Source: Alphaproteobacteria bacterium
GTDB taxonomy: Bacteria > Pseudomonadota > Alphaproteobacteria > Rhizobiales > Beijerinckiaceae
Assembly: GCA_009921785.1 (NCBI GenBank)
Contig: RFXE01000029.1
Span: 1-12,511 of the forward strand
Reading direction: 5' to 3'
DNA: 12,511 nt
Program-made: the position numbers and the translations under genes
Shown: piece by piece, positions 1 to 7,615 of the stretch
How positions within the stretch are numbered: the first letter of the stretch is position 1
Layout of the letters: each line of letters opens with the position of its first letter
The notes under the pieces: generated by a model
The model's database searches: none
What the model saw: the letters and a program-made list of their open reading frames with translations, nothing else
Told to the model about the DNA's origin: nothing

Positions 1-818
1 ATCATGCGCTGCGCTTCAATCATCGTGATCCCCCCTGATTCTGGTGTGCCAGTACCCGGCGCAAAGACGGGATCAAGAGAATCAATATCAAAAGAGAGAT
101 AGGTTTTGCCGTCGCCCGCAATTTTTCGCGCTTCCTCCGCAGCCCAGCGCCAACCCTTATCATTCAACTCTTCCATATAGACGACGCGCATGCCCGAATC
201 ATGGCTGAACTTCCACATATCCTTGTGATTGATTGAGCCACGAATACCGATCTGAATCACGCGCTTTGGATCAAGCAGACCTTCTTCAACCGCGCGTGAG
301 AAGGGTGCGCCATGATGGAATTTGGAGCCGAGATAATCATCACCAGTGTCGCAATGCGCATCGATATGAATCATACCGACAGGACCATCTTTCGCTATGG
401 CGCGTAAAATGGGGAGGGAGATAGAATGATCCCCGCCCACGCCTAACGTCGTGACATTCGCAGTTTTAAACTTGGCAAAATACTCTTCGATTTCCTTATG
501 AGCGCCGTTCAATTCGTAGGGCGCTTCAAGAAACGCGTCGCCGCAATCAGCCACATTCACAAGATCAAAGGGCGTTATGCCGGTTGCTTGATTGACGCGA
601 CGCACCAGCGTTGTCTGCTCGCGAACCGCGCGGGGACCATGGCGCGTGCCTGTCCGGTTTGTCACGCCACCATCGAAGGGCACACCTATGACGCCGATAT
701 CTAAACCAGCAAGAGAGTCGACAAGCGGGGTTCTGAAGAATGTCGCCACACCCGAATAGCGCGGGCGCAATTGTGGTTCGCTCATTTCGGGATAGCGCTT
801 CAGGTCCTTCAGAGTCAT
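1..818 (-). CDS. Ureohydrolase of the agmatinase/guanidinobutyrase type, 3' end beyond window
   Basis: Arginase-fold enzyme expected to hydrolyse a guanidino compound (agmatine, guanidinobutyrate or similar) to urea plus an amine at a two-manganese centre in the cytoplasm. 272 codons are visible and run off the left edge. All metal ligands of the family can be seen: GGDH (His131), IDAHCD (Asp153, His155, Asp157) and SFDIDSLDP (Asp244, Asp246), followed by the FAPGTGTPE motif. The ATG at 818 is chosen because AAGGA lies 8-9 bases upstream. It follows ackA by 22 bases on the same strand, so it could be the distal gene of the AEP operon. Why a ureohydrolase would be there is unclear. The exact substrate cannot be read from the motifs; agmatinase is the usual label, guanidinobutyrase or guanidinopropionase are alternatives. 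Confidence 0.9.
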   Translation of the reverse strand, partial: MTLKDLKRYPEMSEPQLRPRYSGVATFFRTPLVDSLAGLDIGVIGVPFDGGVTNRTGTRHGPRAVREQTTLVRRVNQATGITPFDLVNVADCGDAFLEAPYELNGAHKEIEEYFAKFKTANVTTLGVGGDHSISLPILRAIAKDGPVGMIHIDAHCDTGDDYLGSKFHHGAPFSRAVEEGLLDPKRVIQIGIRGSINHKDMWKFSHDSGMRVVYMEELNDKGWRWAAEEARKIAGDGKTYLSFDIDSLDPVFAPGTGTPESGGITMIEAQRM

Positions 819-840
819 GAATGTGGTTCCTTATTACTTA

Positions 841-2025
841 CTATAAAAGAGTAATTGTAGAGCGGGCGATGAGCGATTCTTCATTCGTCGGCATAACGAA
901 CGCTGCCGGATGTGTCGAGGCGCTGATCTGAAAATCACGCTGCTCATTGGCATCAGTTTTCAATGTAAATCCGAGATGGCCGATACCCTTGATAACATCG
1001 GCGCGTAACTCGGAATCATTTTCGCCAATACCCGCCGTAAAGACGAGCGCATCAACACCATTCATTGCGGCAGCCACTGATCCTATCTCGCGAATGACGC
1101 GATAGGTAAACATCGCGAGTGCCATCTTTGCATCAGAATTATCGGGAGCGGCTGTTCGTAAAGTGCGCATATCATTGGATAGGCCAGACACGCCAAGCAA
1201 GCCTGACTGACTATAGAGCATTTTCTCAACCGCCTCAGCGCTCATATTTTCTTCGCGCATCAGATAGAAAATAACAGCAGGATCGATTGTGCCCGCGCGC
1301 GTTCCCATCATAAGGCCATCAAGCGCAGAAAAGCCCATCGTGTTCACGACGCTTTGTCCATTAATCATGCCGCAGAGTGATGCACCATTACCAAGATGTG
1401 CGACAATCACCCGACCTTTAGCGCGCTCAGGATCGCGTGCGGCAAAGGCTTCCGCAATATAATTATAAGAAATGCCGTGAAAGCCGTAGCGCCTTATTCC
1501 CTTCGCTGTAAGCGCTTTAGGTAAGGCGAAATTGCGCGCGATCGCGGGCATGGTTGCATGAAATGCGGTATCGAAACATCCGACCTGTGGTAGATTTGGA
1601 AGAAGTTCAAACAAAGAGTCCACGGCCGCAAGATTATGCGGTTGATGTAAAGGCGCGAGGGGGATGAGTTTTCTAAGCTCATCAACATTCGTGCGATTAA
1701 GACGAACGGGTTTAACAAAATCGGGTCCGCCATGAACTATTCGATGGCCCGCCGCGACGAGTGACGATAATCCGTAAAGACGATCAACCGTATTGAGGAT
1801 TAGAGACAGGGCTTCTTTGTGAGATATTTGCGAGCCCGCTGGCATCGCTTCTTTGATGGCCGGATGACCATCCATAAAGCGCATTGAAAATTCGGCATTT
1901 TGTCCGAGTCCATCAATTGAACCGCGCGCGAGATCATGTGCTGTGCCTTGCTCATCAATCTGCATCAAAGCGCATTTCACACTTGATGATCCGGCATTGA
2001 GAATAAGAATAAGGCGCATGGGCAT
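841..2025 (-). CDS. ackA: Acetate kinase
   Basis: Interconverts acetate + ATP and acetyl phosphate + ADP. At 394 aa it has the usual full length. Family motifs are present in order: LNAGSSSVK (Asn10), GHRIVHGG (Arg95), FDTAFH (Asp152), RRYGFHGISY (His183), HLGNGAS (about 210-216), MGTRAGTIDP (Arg243), FTAGIGEN (about 329-336) and PTNEES near the C-terminus, containing the metal-binding Glu. The start at 2025 lies 6 bases after the mocR stop; a second Met two codons on (2019) is equally possible, as neither has a strong ribosome binding site. Its place behind phnW-phnA-phnY-mocR fits a job: PhnA releases acetate from phosphonoacetate, and AckA would activate it. No phosphotransacetylase gene is visible, so conversion on to acetyl-CoA must be encoded elsewhere. 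Confidence 0.96.
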   Translation of the reverse strand: MPMRLILILNAGSSSVKCALMQIDEQGTAHDLARGSIDGLGQNAEFSMRFMDGHPAIKEAMPAGSQISHKEALSLILNTVDRLYGLSSLVAAGHRIVHGGPDFVKPVRLNRTNVDELRKLIPLAPLHQPHNLAAVDSLFELLPNLPQVGCFDTAFHATMPAIARNFALPKALTAKGIRRYGFHGISYNYIAEAFAARDPERAKGRVIVAHLGNGASLCGMINGQSVVNTMGFSALDGLMMGTRAGTIDPAVIFYLMREENMSAEAVEKMLYSQSGLLGVSGLSNDMRTLRTAAPDNSDAKMALAMFTYRVIREIGSVAAAMNGVDALVFTAGIGENDSELRADVIKGIGHLGFTLKTDANEQRDFQISASTHPAAFVMPTNEESLIARSTITLL

Positions 2026-2031
2026 TTCCGA

Positions 2032-3555
2032 TTATGAATTTCGATAGGCTTCAGCCAGCGCGGCAATGCCGGGCTCTATCCGCTCAAGCGGGATAGACGC
2101 AAAACCTAACCGAATAAAATTTTTGGGCGGATTATCCTGTATGAAGAAAATATCACCCGCTTCAACGAGAACGCCCTTTTTCTCTGCTTGAGCGGCAAGT
2201 TTTGTGGCATCGAGATCGGTTGGCCCTTCGAGCCAACAACTTGAGAAGCCAGGACCGAGCTTCACGCGGAATTCAGGCAGATGTTTTTGTAGGGCCTCGC
2301 GCAAAATTTCACCGCGTTTGTTCAAAGCCGCGCCGAGACGTCGCATATGCGCTTTGTAATGACCTAGACCCAAAAACAACGCGGCCGCGCGTTGATTGTT
2401 TGATGGGGGATGACGCAACATCAAACGCCGCAAGGCTCGTAATTCACGGATTACTGTGGCGGGGGCTATGATGTACCCAAGACGCAAACCCGGCGCGAGG
2501 ACTTTTGAAAGTGAGCCGACATAAAGAACACGACCAGAATTATCGAAGCTCTTCAGTGCCGGCGTCTCACGACTATCGGGCGTTAATTCGGTTTCGTAAT
2601 CATCTTCGATGATAATAAAATCTTCATCGACCGCTTTTTGCAAAAGATCCGTGCGACGCTGGAGTGGCATTGTTGCCGTTGTCGGACATTGATGACCAGG
2701 CGTGACATAAAGATAGTCACAGCGATTAAGATCATCCGAGAGAATGAGACCATCATTGTCGACAGGATAAGGCTCAACAAAATCCGTCATGGTTGCAAAA
2801 ATATTGCGTGCATCCGGATAGCCGGGATCCTCGACGCCAATCCGTGTTTGCGGTGATAGTAACAACCGCGCGAGAAGATAGAGCGCTTGCTGCGCGCCAA
2901 TCGTGACGATGATTTCATCCGGATTGGCCCAAATGCCCCTACGTGGCAAAACATGAAGCCGCAATTGATCAATCAATTCCGGATCATCGCCATCGACAAG
3001 ATCGCGCGCCCAATTGTGAATTTCGAGCACGCTCAACGCGCCGCGCGCGCATTCGCGCCAATCATTGGTGGGAAAGAGGGCGGGATCAAATTGGCCATAG
3101 AGAAACGGGTAGGGGTAACGTAACCATTCGCGCGGTTTCACAATATTGCGCCGCGCTGACGGCCTAATCGAAAAGCGGCTCGTCCAATCCGGATCATCCG
3201 GATGATCCGCGCGCACTTCGACCGTTTCCTTGGGCCGTCCAGAGGCAGCGCCCTTGATGAAATAGCCGCTACGCTCGCGGCTCTCGAGGAAGCCTTCATC
3301 GACGAGCTGCTGATAGGCAAGCACCACGGTGTTGCGCGCGACGCCCAGTAGCGTCGCCAGATCACGACTTGAGGGCATCCGTGCATTACGAGGAATGCGG
3401 CGCTCCTCGATGGCTGCCACAATCATTTGCCGGATTTGGACCTGAAGCGAGCGCCCCTCATGCGAGAATTTACGGAAGAGCGCTTCCCAGATGATGGGCT
3501 CATCGCCGCTCAGGATCCGCTGCGCGGGCGTGCCTTTGGGCTCGGGACGGTTCAC
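2032..3555 (-). CDS. MocR-type transcriptional regulator (GntR winged helix fused to class I aminotransferase domain)
   Basis: 507 aa, full length for the MocR family. Residues about 25-102 form the GntR-type winged helix (ARMPSSRDLATLLGV, RNTVVLAYQQLVDEGFL). Residues about 140-500 form an aminotransferase-like domain with TIGAQQALYLLARLLL, EDPGYPDAR, YVTPGHQCPT, IIEDDYETEL (Asp318/319) and VGSLSKVLAPGLRLGY, whose Lys351 should hold PLP. The start is GTG at 3555 with AGAGGA about 10 bases upstream; no better start exists before the DNA-binding domain. Characterised relatives include GabR (GABA), PdxR and TauR; TauR responds to taurine, the sulfonate analogue of AEP. Position between phnY and ackA suggests it senses AEP or a related amine and controls this locus. 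That ligand is an inference. It follows phnY by 112 bases and may also have its own promoter. Confidence 0.93.
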   Translation of the reverse strand: MNRPEPKGTPAQRILSGDEPIIWEALFRKFSHEGRSLQVQIRQMIVAAIEERRIPRNARMPSSRDLATLLGVARNTVVLAYQQLVDEGFLESRERSGYFIKGAASGRPKETVEVRADHPDDPDWTSRFSIRPSARRNIVKPREWLRYPYPFLYGQFDPALFPTNDWRECARGALSVLEIHNWARDLVDGDDPELIDQLRLHVLPRRGIWANPDEIIVTIGAQQALYLLARLLLSPQTRIGVEDPGYPDARNIFATMTDFVEPYPVDNDGLILSDDLNRCDYLYVTPGHQCPTTATMPLQRRTDLLQKAVDEDFIIIEDDYETELTPDSRETPALKSFDNSGRVLYVGSLSKVLAPGLRLGYIIAPATVIRELRALRRLMLRHPPSNNQRAAALFLGLGHYKAHMRRLGAALNKRGEILREALQKHLPEFRVKLGPGFSSCWLEGPTDLDATKLAAQAEKKGVLVEAGDIFFIQDNPPKNFIRLGFASIPLERIEPGIAALAEAYRNS

Positions 3556-3569
3556 GCGCGTTTGATCCT

Positions 3570-3632
3570 CTGGCTCTACAGCAATGAGACCAGACGAGCA
3601 TGATGGAGCCAGTTTGTCAAAGCTGGACCAGC
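3570..3632. promoter_or_regulatory. Cluster of CTGG/CCAG elements upstream of mocR, candidate operator
   Basis: The 112-base gap between phnY and mocR holds a perfect 7-bp inverted repeat, CTGGCTC at 3570-3576 and GAGCCAG at 3606-3612. A further GAGACCAG lies between them (3586-3593), and an 11-bp palindrome with one central base, GCTGG-A-CCAGC, is at 3622-3632. A TTGACA sequence on the minus strand lies at about 3614-3619 but has no convincing -10 partner. MocR proteins commonly bind repeated sites near their own gene, so this is a candidate autoregulatory region. Identified by eye only. Confidence 0.35.
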
Positions 3633-3667
3633 GATGGGTCGTGAGATTAAAGCGAGCCCCGCGTCTT

Positions 3668-5110
3668 TTAGACCGGCCAGGGAAGCGAATAGGTCTTCAC
3701 ATTGGTGAAGAATTTCATCGCTTCCATCACGCCTTCTTTGACGCCATTGCCGGAATCTTTGATGCCGCCGAAGGGCGACATCTCAATCCGGTAGCCCGGC
3801 ACTTCCCAAATATTCACGGTGCCAACATTCAACCCTTCAATGAAGGCGGTGATACGATCGAGCCGGTTTGTGCACACGCCTGAAGACAGGCCGAAGGCGG
3901 TTGAATTTGAAATCTCAATCACCTTCTCGACATCATTCGGTACGCGCACGATCGGCACGATGGGCCCGAATGTTTCTTCCATCACCAGCTCTGAAGAATG
4001 TGGCACGTAGTCTATCGTGATTGGTGGCAACAAAGCGCCCTTGCGTTCCGGATGATAGAGAATCTTTGCGCCCTGTTCCGCCGCCTTCAACACGCGCTGT
4101 TCAAACAAATCCGCAGCTTGTTCATGCACAACGGTACCGAGATCGGTATCCGGATTCATGGGGTCACCAAATTTGATCTTCTTCGCTTTCTCGAGCACTT
4201 TTGCAACGAATGCATCAGCGACCTTCTCCATGCAGAGAATGCGTTTCACGGCCGTGCAACGCTGGCCTGAATTTCTTGTTGCGCCAGCAACGGCGAGTTC
4301 CGCCGCTTTATCGAGATCGCTATCGGATAGATCATCGCAGATGATAAAAGGATCATTACCACCAAGCTCAAGTGCTGCGCGTCTATAGCCCGCTTTTGTG
4401 GCAATCAGTTTGCCGACCGTTACACCGCCAGTGAAAGTGATGAGCTCGATATCAGGATTGGTTACCATTTCATCGCCGATATCATTCGGCATGCCTGTCA
4501 CGACCTGGAACATTTCAGGCGGCAGTCCCGCTTCATAAAGAATATCGGCAAGCGCAATTGCGGTAAGCGGCGTGAGTTCGGTTGGTTTGCAGACAACACG
4601 ATTATTCGTGGCAATGGCCGGTGCGATTTTATGAGAGACCATGTTGAGCGGGTGATTGAAAGGCGTAATCGCTGAGATTGCCCGAACCGGCTCGCGTTTC
4701 GTGTAAATCTTTCTTGGCTTTCCATGCGGTGTGAGATCGCAAGAGAAAATCTGTCCGTCATCCAGAATAGAAAGCTGGCCCGCGAGCATGAACACGTCAT
4801 AAGCGCGGCCACATTCATAGAGCGAATCTTTCAATGAGATGCCGAGCTCGCGCGTGATCAAAGGTGACAGTGTGTCTTTGCGCGCGTTGATTAGTTCGGC
4901 TGTGCGGAAGAGAATCTTTTGTCGCTCATAGCGCGTGAGTTTTGGCTTGAAATTAGAGGCAATGGAAAATGCTTTGCGCGCATGCTCGGCGCGTCCCGCC
5001 GGAACGGTGCCCATCACTTCATTGGTATAGGGATAATGTACATTAACGACGGCGTCGGTTGAAACCTCTTTGCCACCGATGCGCATCGCGCCTTTGATGA
5101 TCTCGCTCAT
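3668..5110 (-). CDS. phnY: Phosphonoacetaldehyde dehydrogenase
   Basis: NAD(P)-dependent aldehyde dehydrogenase, 480 aa. Visible motifs: TPFNHPLNMV (catalytic-site Asn152), FTGGVTVGK (about 226-234), LELGGNDP (general base Glu248) and SGQRCTAVKR (nucleophile Cys285). The phosphonoacetaldehyde enzyme of Sinorhizobium meliloti is recalled to use Arg108, His159 and Arg290 for the phosphonate; here Arg102, His153 and Arg284 lie at the same constant offset of six, which favours this function over a generic aldehyde dehydrogenase. It oxidises the product of PhnW to phosphonoacetate, the substrate of PhnA. ATG at 5110 has GGAG seven bases upstream, and the phnA stop lies within that ribosome binding region, so translation is probably coupled. 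A glyceraldehyde-3-phosphate or lactaldehyde dehydrogenase-like role is the alternative, but the neighbours argue against it. Confidence 0.93.
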   Translation of the reverse strand: MSEIIKGAMRIGGKEVSTDAVVNVHYPYTNEVMGTVPAGRAEHARKAFSIASNFKPKLTRYERQKILFRTAELINARKDTLSPLITRELGISLKDSLYECGRAYDVFMLAGQLSILDDGQIFSCDLTPHGKPRKIYTKREPVRAISAITPFNHPLNMVSHKIAPAIATNNRVVCKPTELTPLTAIALADILYEAGLPPEMFQVVTGMPNDIGDEMVTNPDIELITFTGGVTVGKLIATKAGYRRAALELGGNDPFIICDDLSDSDLDKAAELAVAGATRNSGQRCTAVKRILCMEKVADAFVAKVLEKAKKIKFGDPMNPDTDLGTVVHEQAADLFEQRVLKAAEQGAKILYHPERKGALLPPITIDYVPHSSELVMEETFGPIVPIVRVPNDVEKVIEISNSTAFGLSSGVCTNRLDRITAFIEGLNVGTVNIWEVPGYRIEMSPFGGIKDSGNGVKEGVMEAMKFFTNVKTYSLPWPV

Positions 5111-5113
5111 AAG

Positions 5114-6355
5114 TTACTCCGCAGCCGAACAACCGACAAAATAGGCATCGAAATTACGCAGACCTCCGGGGAGCGTTGCGGATTTCGTATTGATGAAGAA
5201 GGGCACCGTTTGCTCGGTCAACCCGCCATGAGAACGTAAAGGCACATCGAGGCCTGAGAGATCATGTTTCGATCGCGATGTGCCGATGACTTTGCTTTTG
5301 TTTTTTCCACCCGAAACGGCAATCACATCACCTGTGCGATCCGGCGGTAGACCAAAGCGGGCGCAGGCTTCCGCTTTTTCTAAGACCGCATCCATACCTT
5401 CAAGGGTCGCAAGATGTTTCGCAACAGCTTTGGGATCCGCATCATAAGTGTAAATCGCGGCATAGGATCCCAGAGCGCCATGATGCACAACATAGGGATC
5501 AGTGATTGGTAAAATCACTTTGGTTTTGCCTTCGCCAAAGGCCGCATCAAGATCATCTTGTAGATAGAGAACATCTGGTTCACCATTCGCGAGATGCTTA
5601 TCATTCATACCATGATCAGCCGTGATGATTAGTGTGACTCCGAGCGCATCAAGTTGACCGACATAGGAATCAAACATCGCATAGAAATCGAGTGCGCCTT
5701 TTTCAGTCGGGCCATATTTATGCTGAATGAAATCGGTCGTCGAAAGATAGGTAATATCCGGTTTGAATTCAGGGATGAGCTTTACGCCCGCTGCAAAAAC
5801 AAATTCAGAAAGATCGGCTGAATAGACATCAGGCAGAGCAATGGACCATTGAGCGCAAGGATTATCGATTCCGTTTTCTGTATGCGTCGCCTTGTCTGCT
5901 TTCTCTGACGAGAAGGCGATCGCGCTTCCGTCATAGATAAGGCCTTTTGATAAAAGCAGACGCAATTTGTCTTTCGCTGTAACCATCAAGATCCGTGCAC
6001 CTGCTTTTTGAAATTCAGCAAAGATTGTTGGTGCACGCAGCCATTTTGGATCATTCATCATCGTCTCGAGACCCGTGTCAGGATCGATTAGATAATTACC
6101 GCAGATACCGTGAACTTCGGGTGGTCGGCCCGTGGCGATCGATAGATTATTTGGATTGGTGAAGCTTGGCACAACCGAATGCGCGCGATATTCGCCGCCT
6201 TTTTGAATTACGCGCTCGAGGTTCGGCATTAATCCCCGCTTGCGGGCTTCATCGGTATAAGCGGGCTCCGAGCCGTCGAGACAAATCACCACGAGGGGCT
6301 TTTGCGGCCATGAATAAGTCCGGCCGTTGACGCTGATAGGGTGTTTGTTGGTCAT
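5114..6355 (-). CDS. phnA: Phosphonoacetate hydrolase
   Basis: Alkaline-phosphatase-superfamily metalloenzyme that cleaves the C-P bond of phosphonoacetate to acetate and phosphate. 413 aa, the usual size. The two-zinc site and nucleophile are readable: CLDGSEP (Asp27), VPSFTNPNN (nucleophile Thr66), STTDFIQHK (Asp208, His212), ITADHGMND (Asp247, His248) and LRSHGG near residue 376 (His). These match the residue pattern known for S. meliloti PhnA. It starts 6 bases after the phnW stop and ends 3 bases before phnY, so it is the middle gene of a tight three-gene unit. Its own ribosome binding site is weak (a GAG about ten bases upstream), which suggests coupling to phnW translation. The other common C-P cleaving enzyme of AEP breakdown, phosphonatase PhnX, is not encoded here. 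Confidence 0.96.
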   Translation of the reverse strand: MTNKHPISVNGRTYSWPQKPLVVICLDGSEPAYTDEARKRGLMPNLERVIQKGGEYRAHSVVPSFTNPNNLSIATGRPPEVHGICGNYLIDPDTGLETMMNDPKWLRAPTIFAEFQKAGARILMVTAKDKLRLLLSKGLIYDGSAIAFSSEKADKATHTENGIDNPCAQWSIALPDVYSADLSEFVFAAGVKLIPEFKPDITYLSTTDFIQHKYGPTEKGALDFYAMFDSYVGQLDALGVTLIITADHGMNDKHLANGEPDVLYLQDDLDAAFGEGKTKVILPITDPYVVHHGALGSYAAIYTYDADPKAVAKHLATLEGMDAVLEKAEACARFGLPPDRTGDVIAVSGGKNKSKVIGTSRSKHDLSGLDVPLRSHGGLTEQTVPFFINTKSATLPGGLRNFDAYFVGCSAAE

Positions 6356-6361
6356 GGTCTA

Positions 6362-7510
6362 TTACTCGGCCGGTGTGAGATCTTTAACATTCATGGCTTT
6401 GAGCGTCGCTTCTGTTGCATCAACGAGCATCGCCATCACTTCGTGATCAAGCGCGCCCATATTGCCAACGCGGAAACTCGGCTTCTTGGTAAGTTTACCC
6501 GGATAGATAATAAAGCCGCGTTGTTTCAAGCCTTCATAAAAGCGCGTGAAATCAAAATTCGGATCACGCGGTGTTGCGAAAGTCTGAATGATGGGTCCGG
6601 TTTCATTATCACCCAGAAGCGGTGATAAGCCGATACGACTCATACCGTCGCGCATTGCTTTAGCTGTCTTTTTGTAACGCGCGAGACGACCCGGCGCACC
6701 GCCTTCGGCCTTATGTTGTTCAAGCGCTTGAGCGAAGGCGACTAAGATATGCGTGGGCGGCGTATAACGGAATTGTCCGCTTTTTTGCATATAAGCCCAT
6801 TGCTCATAGAGATCGAGCGAGAGCGAATGCGAAACGCCTTGCGAGGCTTCAAGCAAATCGCGACGAGCGAGAATATAAGTAAAGCCCGGCACACCTTCGA
6901 TACATTTATTCGCCGAAGAAATCAGTACGTCGATACCCATGCGTTTCATCGAAAGATCCATCGCACCAAAGCTCGACATTGCATCAAGAATAACAATGCA
7001 TCCTGCTTTCTGCGCGACGGCGGCGATGTCTTCGACAGGATTTACAATGCCACTTGTCGTTTCGCATTGGACGAGAAAGACTGCGCCGACATCAGGATTG
7101 GCTTTTAACAGTGCGGCGACTTCTTCAGCGGAAGGTGCTTCTAGCTCATCTGTTTCATAAGAAATAAAATCACGATTCATATAAGACATCGCTTTGATCG
7201 CGCGCTCACCATAGGCACCATTGGTGAGCATCAATGTCTTTTTGTTTTTGGGTGCAAAACTGCCTAGTGCCGCTTCAACGCCGTAAGACCCTGAGCCCTG
7301 CAGCAATACGCATTCGAACCCCTGCGAGGCGTCCGCAATCTCGAGAAGATCAGCGCGAATCGAAGCCACAACCGCGCGTAAATCGGCGTCCCATGAACCC
7401 CAATCCCGCAGCATCGCTTCTTTAACTGCGGGCGTTGTCGTTAAAGGACCGGGGGTCAGAAGATAGGGGGTTGTTTCCTGTCCGGCCGGACCGCGAAAGG
7501 GAATCGTCAT
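6362..7510 (-). CDS. phnW: 2-aminoethylphosphonate--pyruvate transaminase
   Basis: PLP enzyme of the class V aminotransferase family that moves the amino group of AEP to pyruvate, giving phosphonoacetaldehyde and alanine. Seen: YLLTPGPLTT near the N-terminus, LLQGSGSYGVEAAL, VQCETTSGIVNP, ILDAMSSFGAM (Asp176, pyridine-nitrogen partner) and SSANKCIEGVPGF with the Schiff-base Lys202. The reading frame is open back to 7591, but ATG at 7510 is preferred: AGAGG lies six bases upstream, the conserved homology begins soon after, and the longer version would run through the promoter and repeat block. This gives 382 aa, close to known PhnW (about 367 aa). It is the first structural gene of the catabolic unit and lies 105 bases after deoR, with its own likely promoter in that gap. 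Confidence 0.95.
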   Translation of the reverse strand: MTIPFRGPAGQETTPYLLTPGPLTTTPAVKEAMLRDWGSWDADLRAVVASIRADLLEIADASQGFECVLLQGSGSYGVEAALGSFAPKNKKTLMLTNGAYGERAIKAMSYMNRDFISYETDELEAPSAEEVAALLKANPDVGAVFLVQCETTSGIVNPVEDIAAVAQKAGCIVILDAMSSFGAMDLSMKRMGIDVLISSANKCIEGVPGFTYILARRDLLEASQGVSHSLSLDLYEQWAYMQKSGQFRYTPPTHILVAFAQALEQHKAEGGAPGRLARYKKTAKAMRDGMSRIGLSPLLGDNETGPIIQTFATPRDPNFDFTRFYEGLKQRGFIIYPGKLTKKPSFRVGNMGALDHEVMAMLVDATEATLKAMNVKDLTPAE

Positions 7511-7574
7511 CGAAAGCCTCTTTGAAAGGATGGGATCACGCGTCAGACCGCCGGGATAAAGCGGATGAGTGACT

Positions 7575-7601
7575 TTTATATAAAACCACAAAATCAGTCA
7601 A
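7575..7601 (-). promoter_or_regulatory. Likely sigma-70-type promoter of phnW
   Basis: On the minus strand TTGACT (7596-7601) and TATAAA (7575-7580) are separated by 15 bases, slightly short of the ideal 17. Transcription would begin near 7567, leaving a leader of about 57 bases before the phnW ATG. The TATAAA sits in a 12-bp palindrome, TTTTATATAAAA (7574-7585), flanked by GTG on one side and CAC on the other. The decamer repeats of the next entry overlap the spacer and the -35 element, so bound protein there should affect polymerase. Confidence 0.5.
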
Positions 7602-7610
7602 TAAACCACA
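7581..7610 (-). repeat. Three in-phase decamers over the phnW promoter, candidate DeoR operator
   Basis: Read on the minus strand, 7601-7610 is TGTGGTTTAT, 7591-7600 is TGACTGATTT and 7581-7590 is TGTGGTTTTA. The outer two share TGTGGTTT and start exactly 20 bases apart, i.e. two helical turns; the middle one is a weaker copy. DeoR-family repressors often bind T-rich direct repeats of about 10 bp. A related pair occurs upstream of deoR (8405-8424), which supports a shared regulator. Confidence 0.5.
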
Positions 7611-7615
7611 AATAG

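Noticed and set aside
833..855. ATTACT/AGTAAT inverted repeat at the ackA stop as a terminator
   Set aside because: The stem is only 6 bp and mostly A-T, with an 11-base loop and no T-run in the right place; it also overlaps the ribosome binding region of the next gene.
1494..4818. Numerous open frames of 60-120 codons inside ackA, mocR and phnY on both strands
   Set aside because: They overlap strongly supported genes, show no recognisable domain, and have no ribosome binding site or promoter of their own.
7511..7591. An 81-base N-terminal extension of phnW to an ATG at 7591
   Set aside because: It would translate the -10 region and decamer repeats, has no ribosome binding site, and lengthens the protein beyond known PhnW. 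The ATG at 7510 has AGAGG at good spacing.
7511..7615. A Pho box (CTGTCAT repeats) upstream of phnW
   Set aside because: No CTGTCAT pair at 11-base spacing is present on either strand, so there is no sequence support for PhoB control of this operon.
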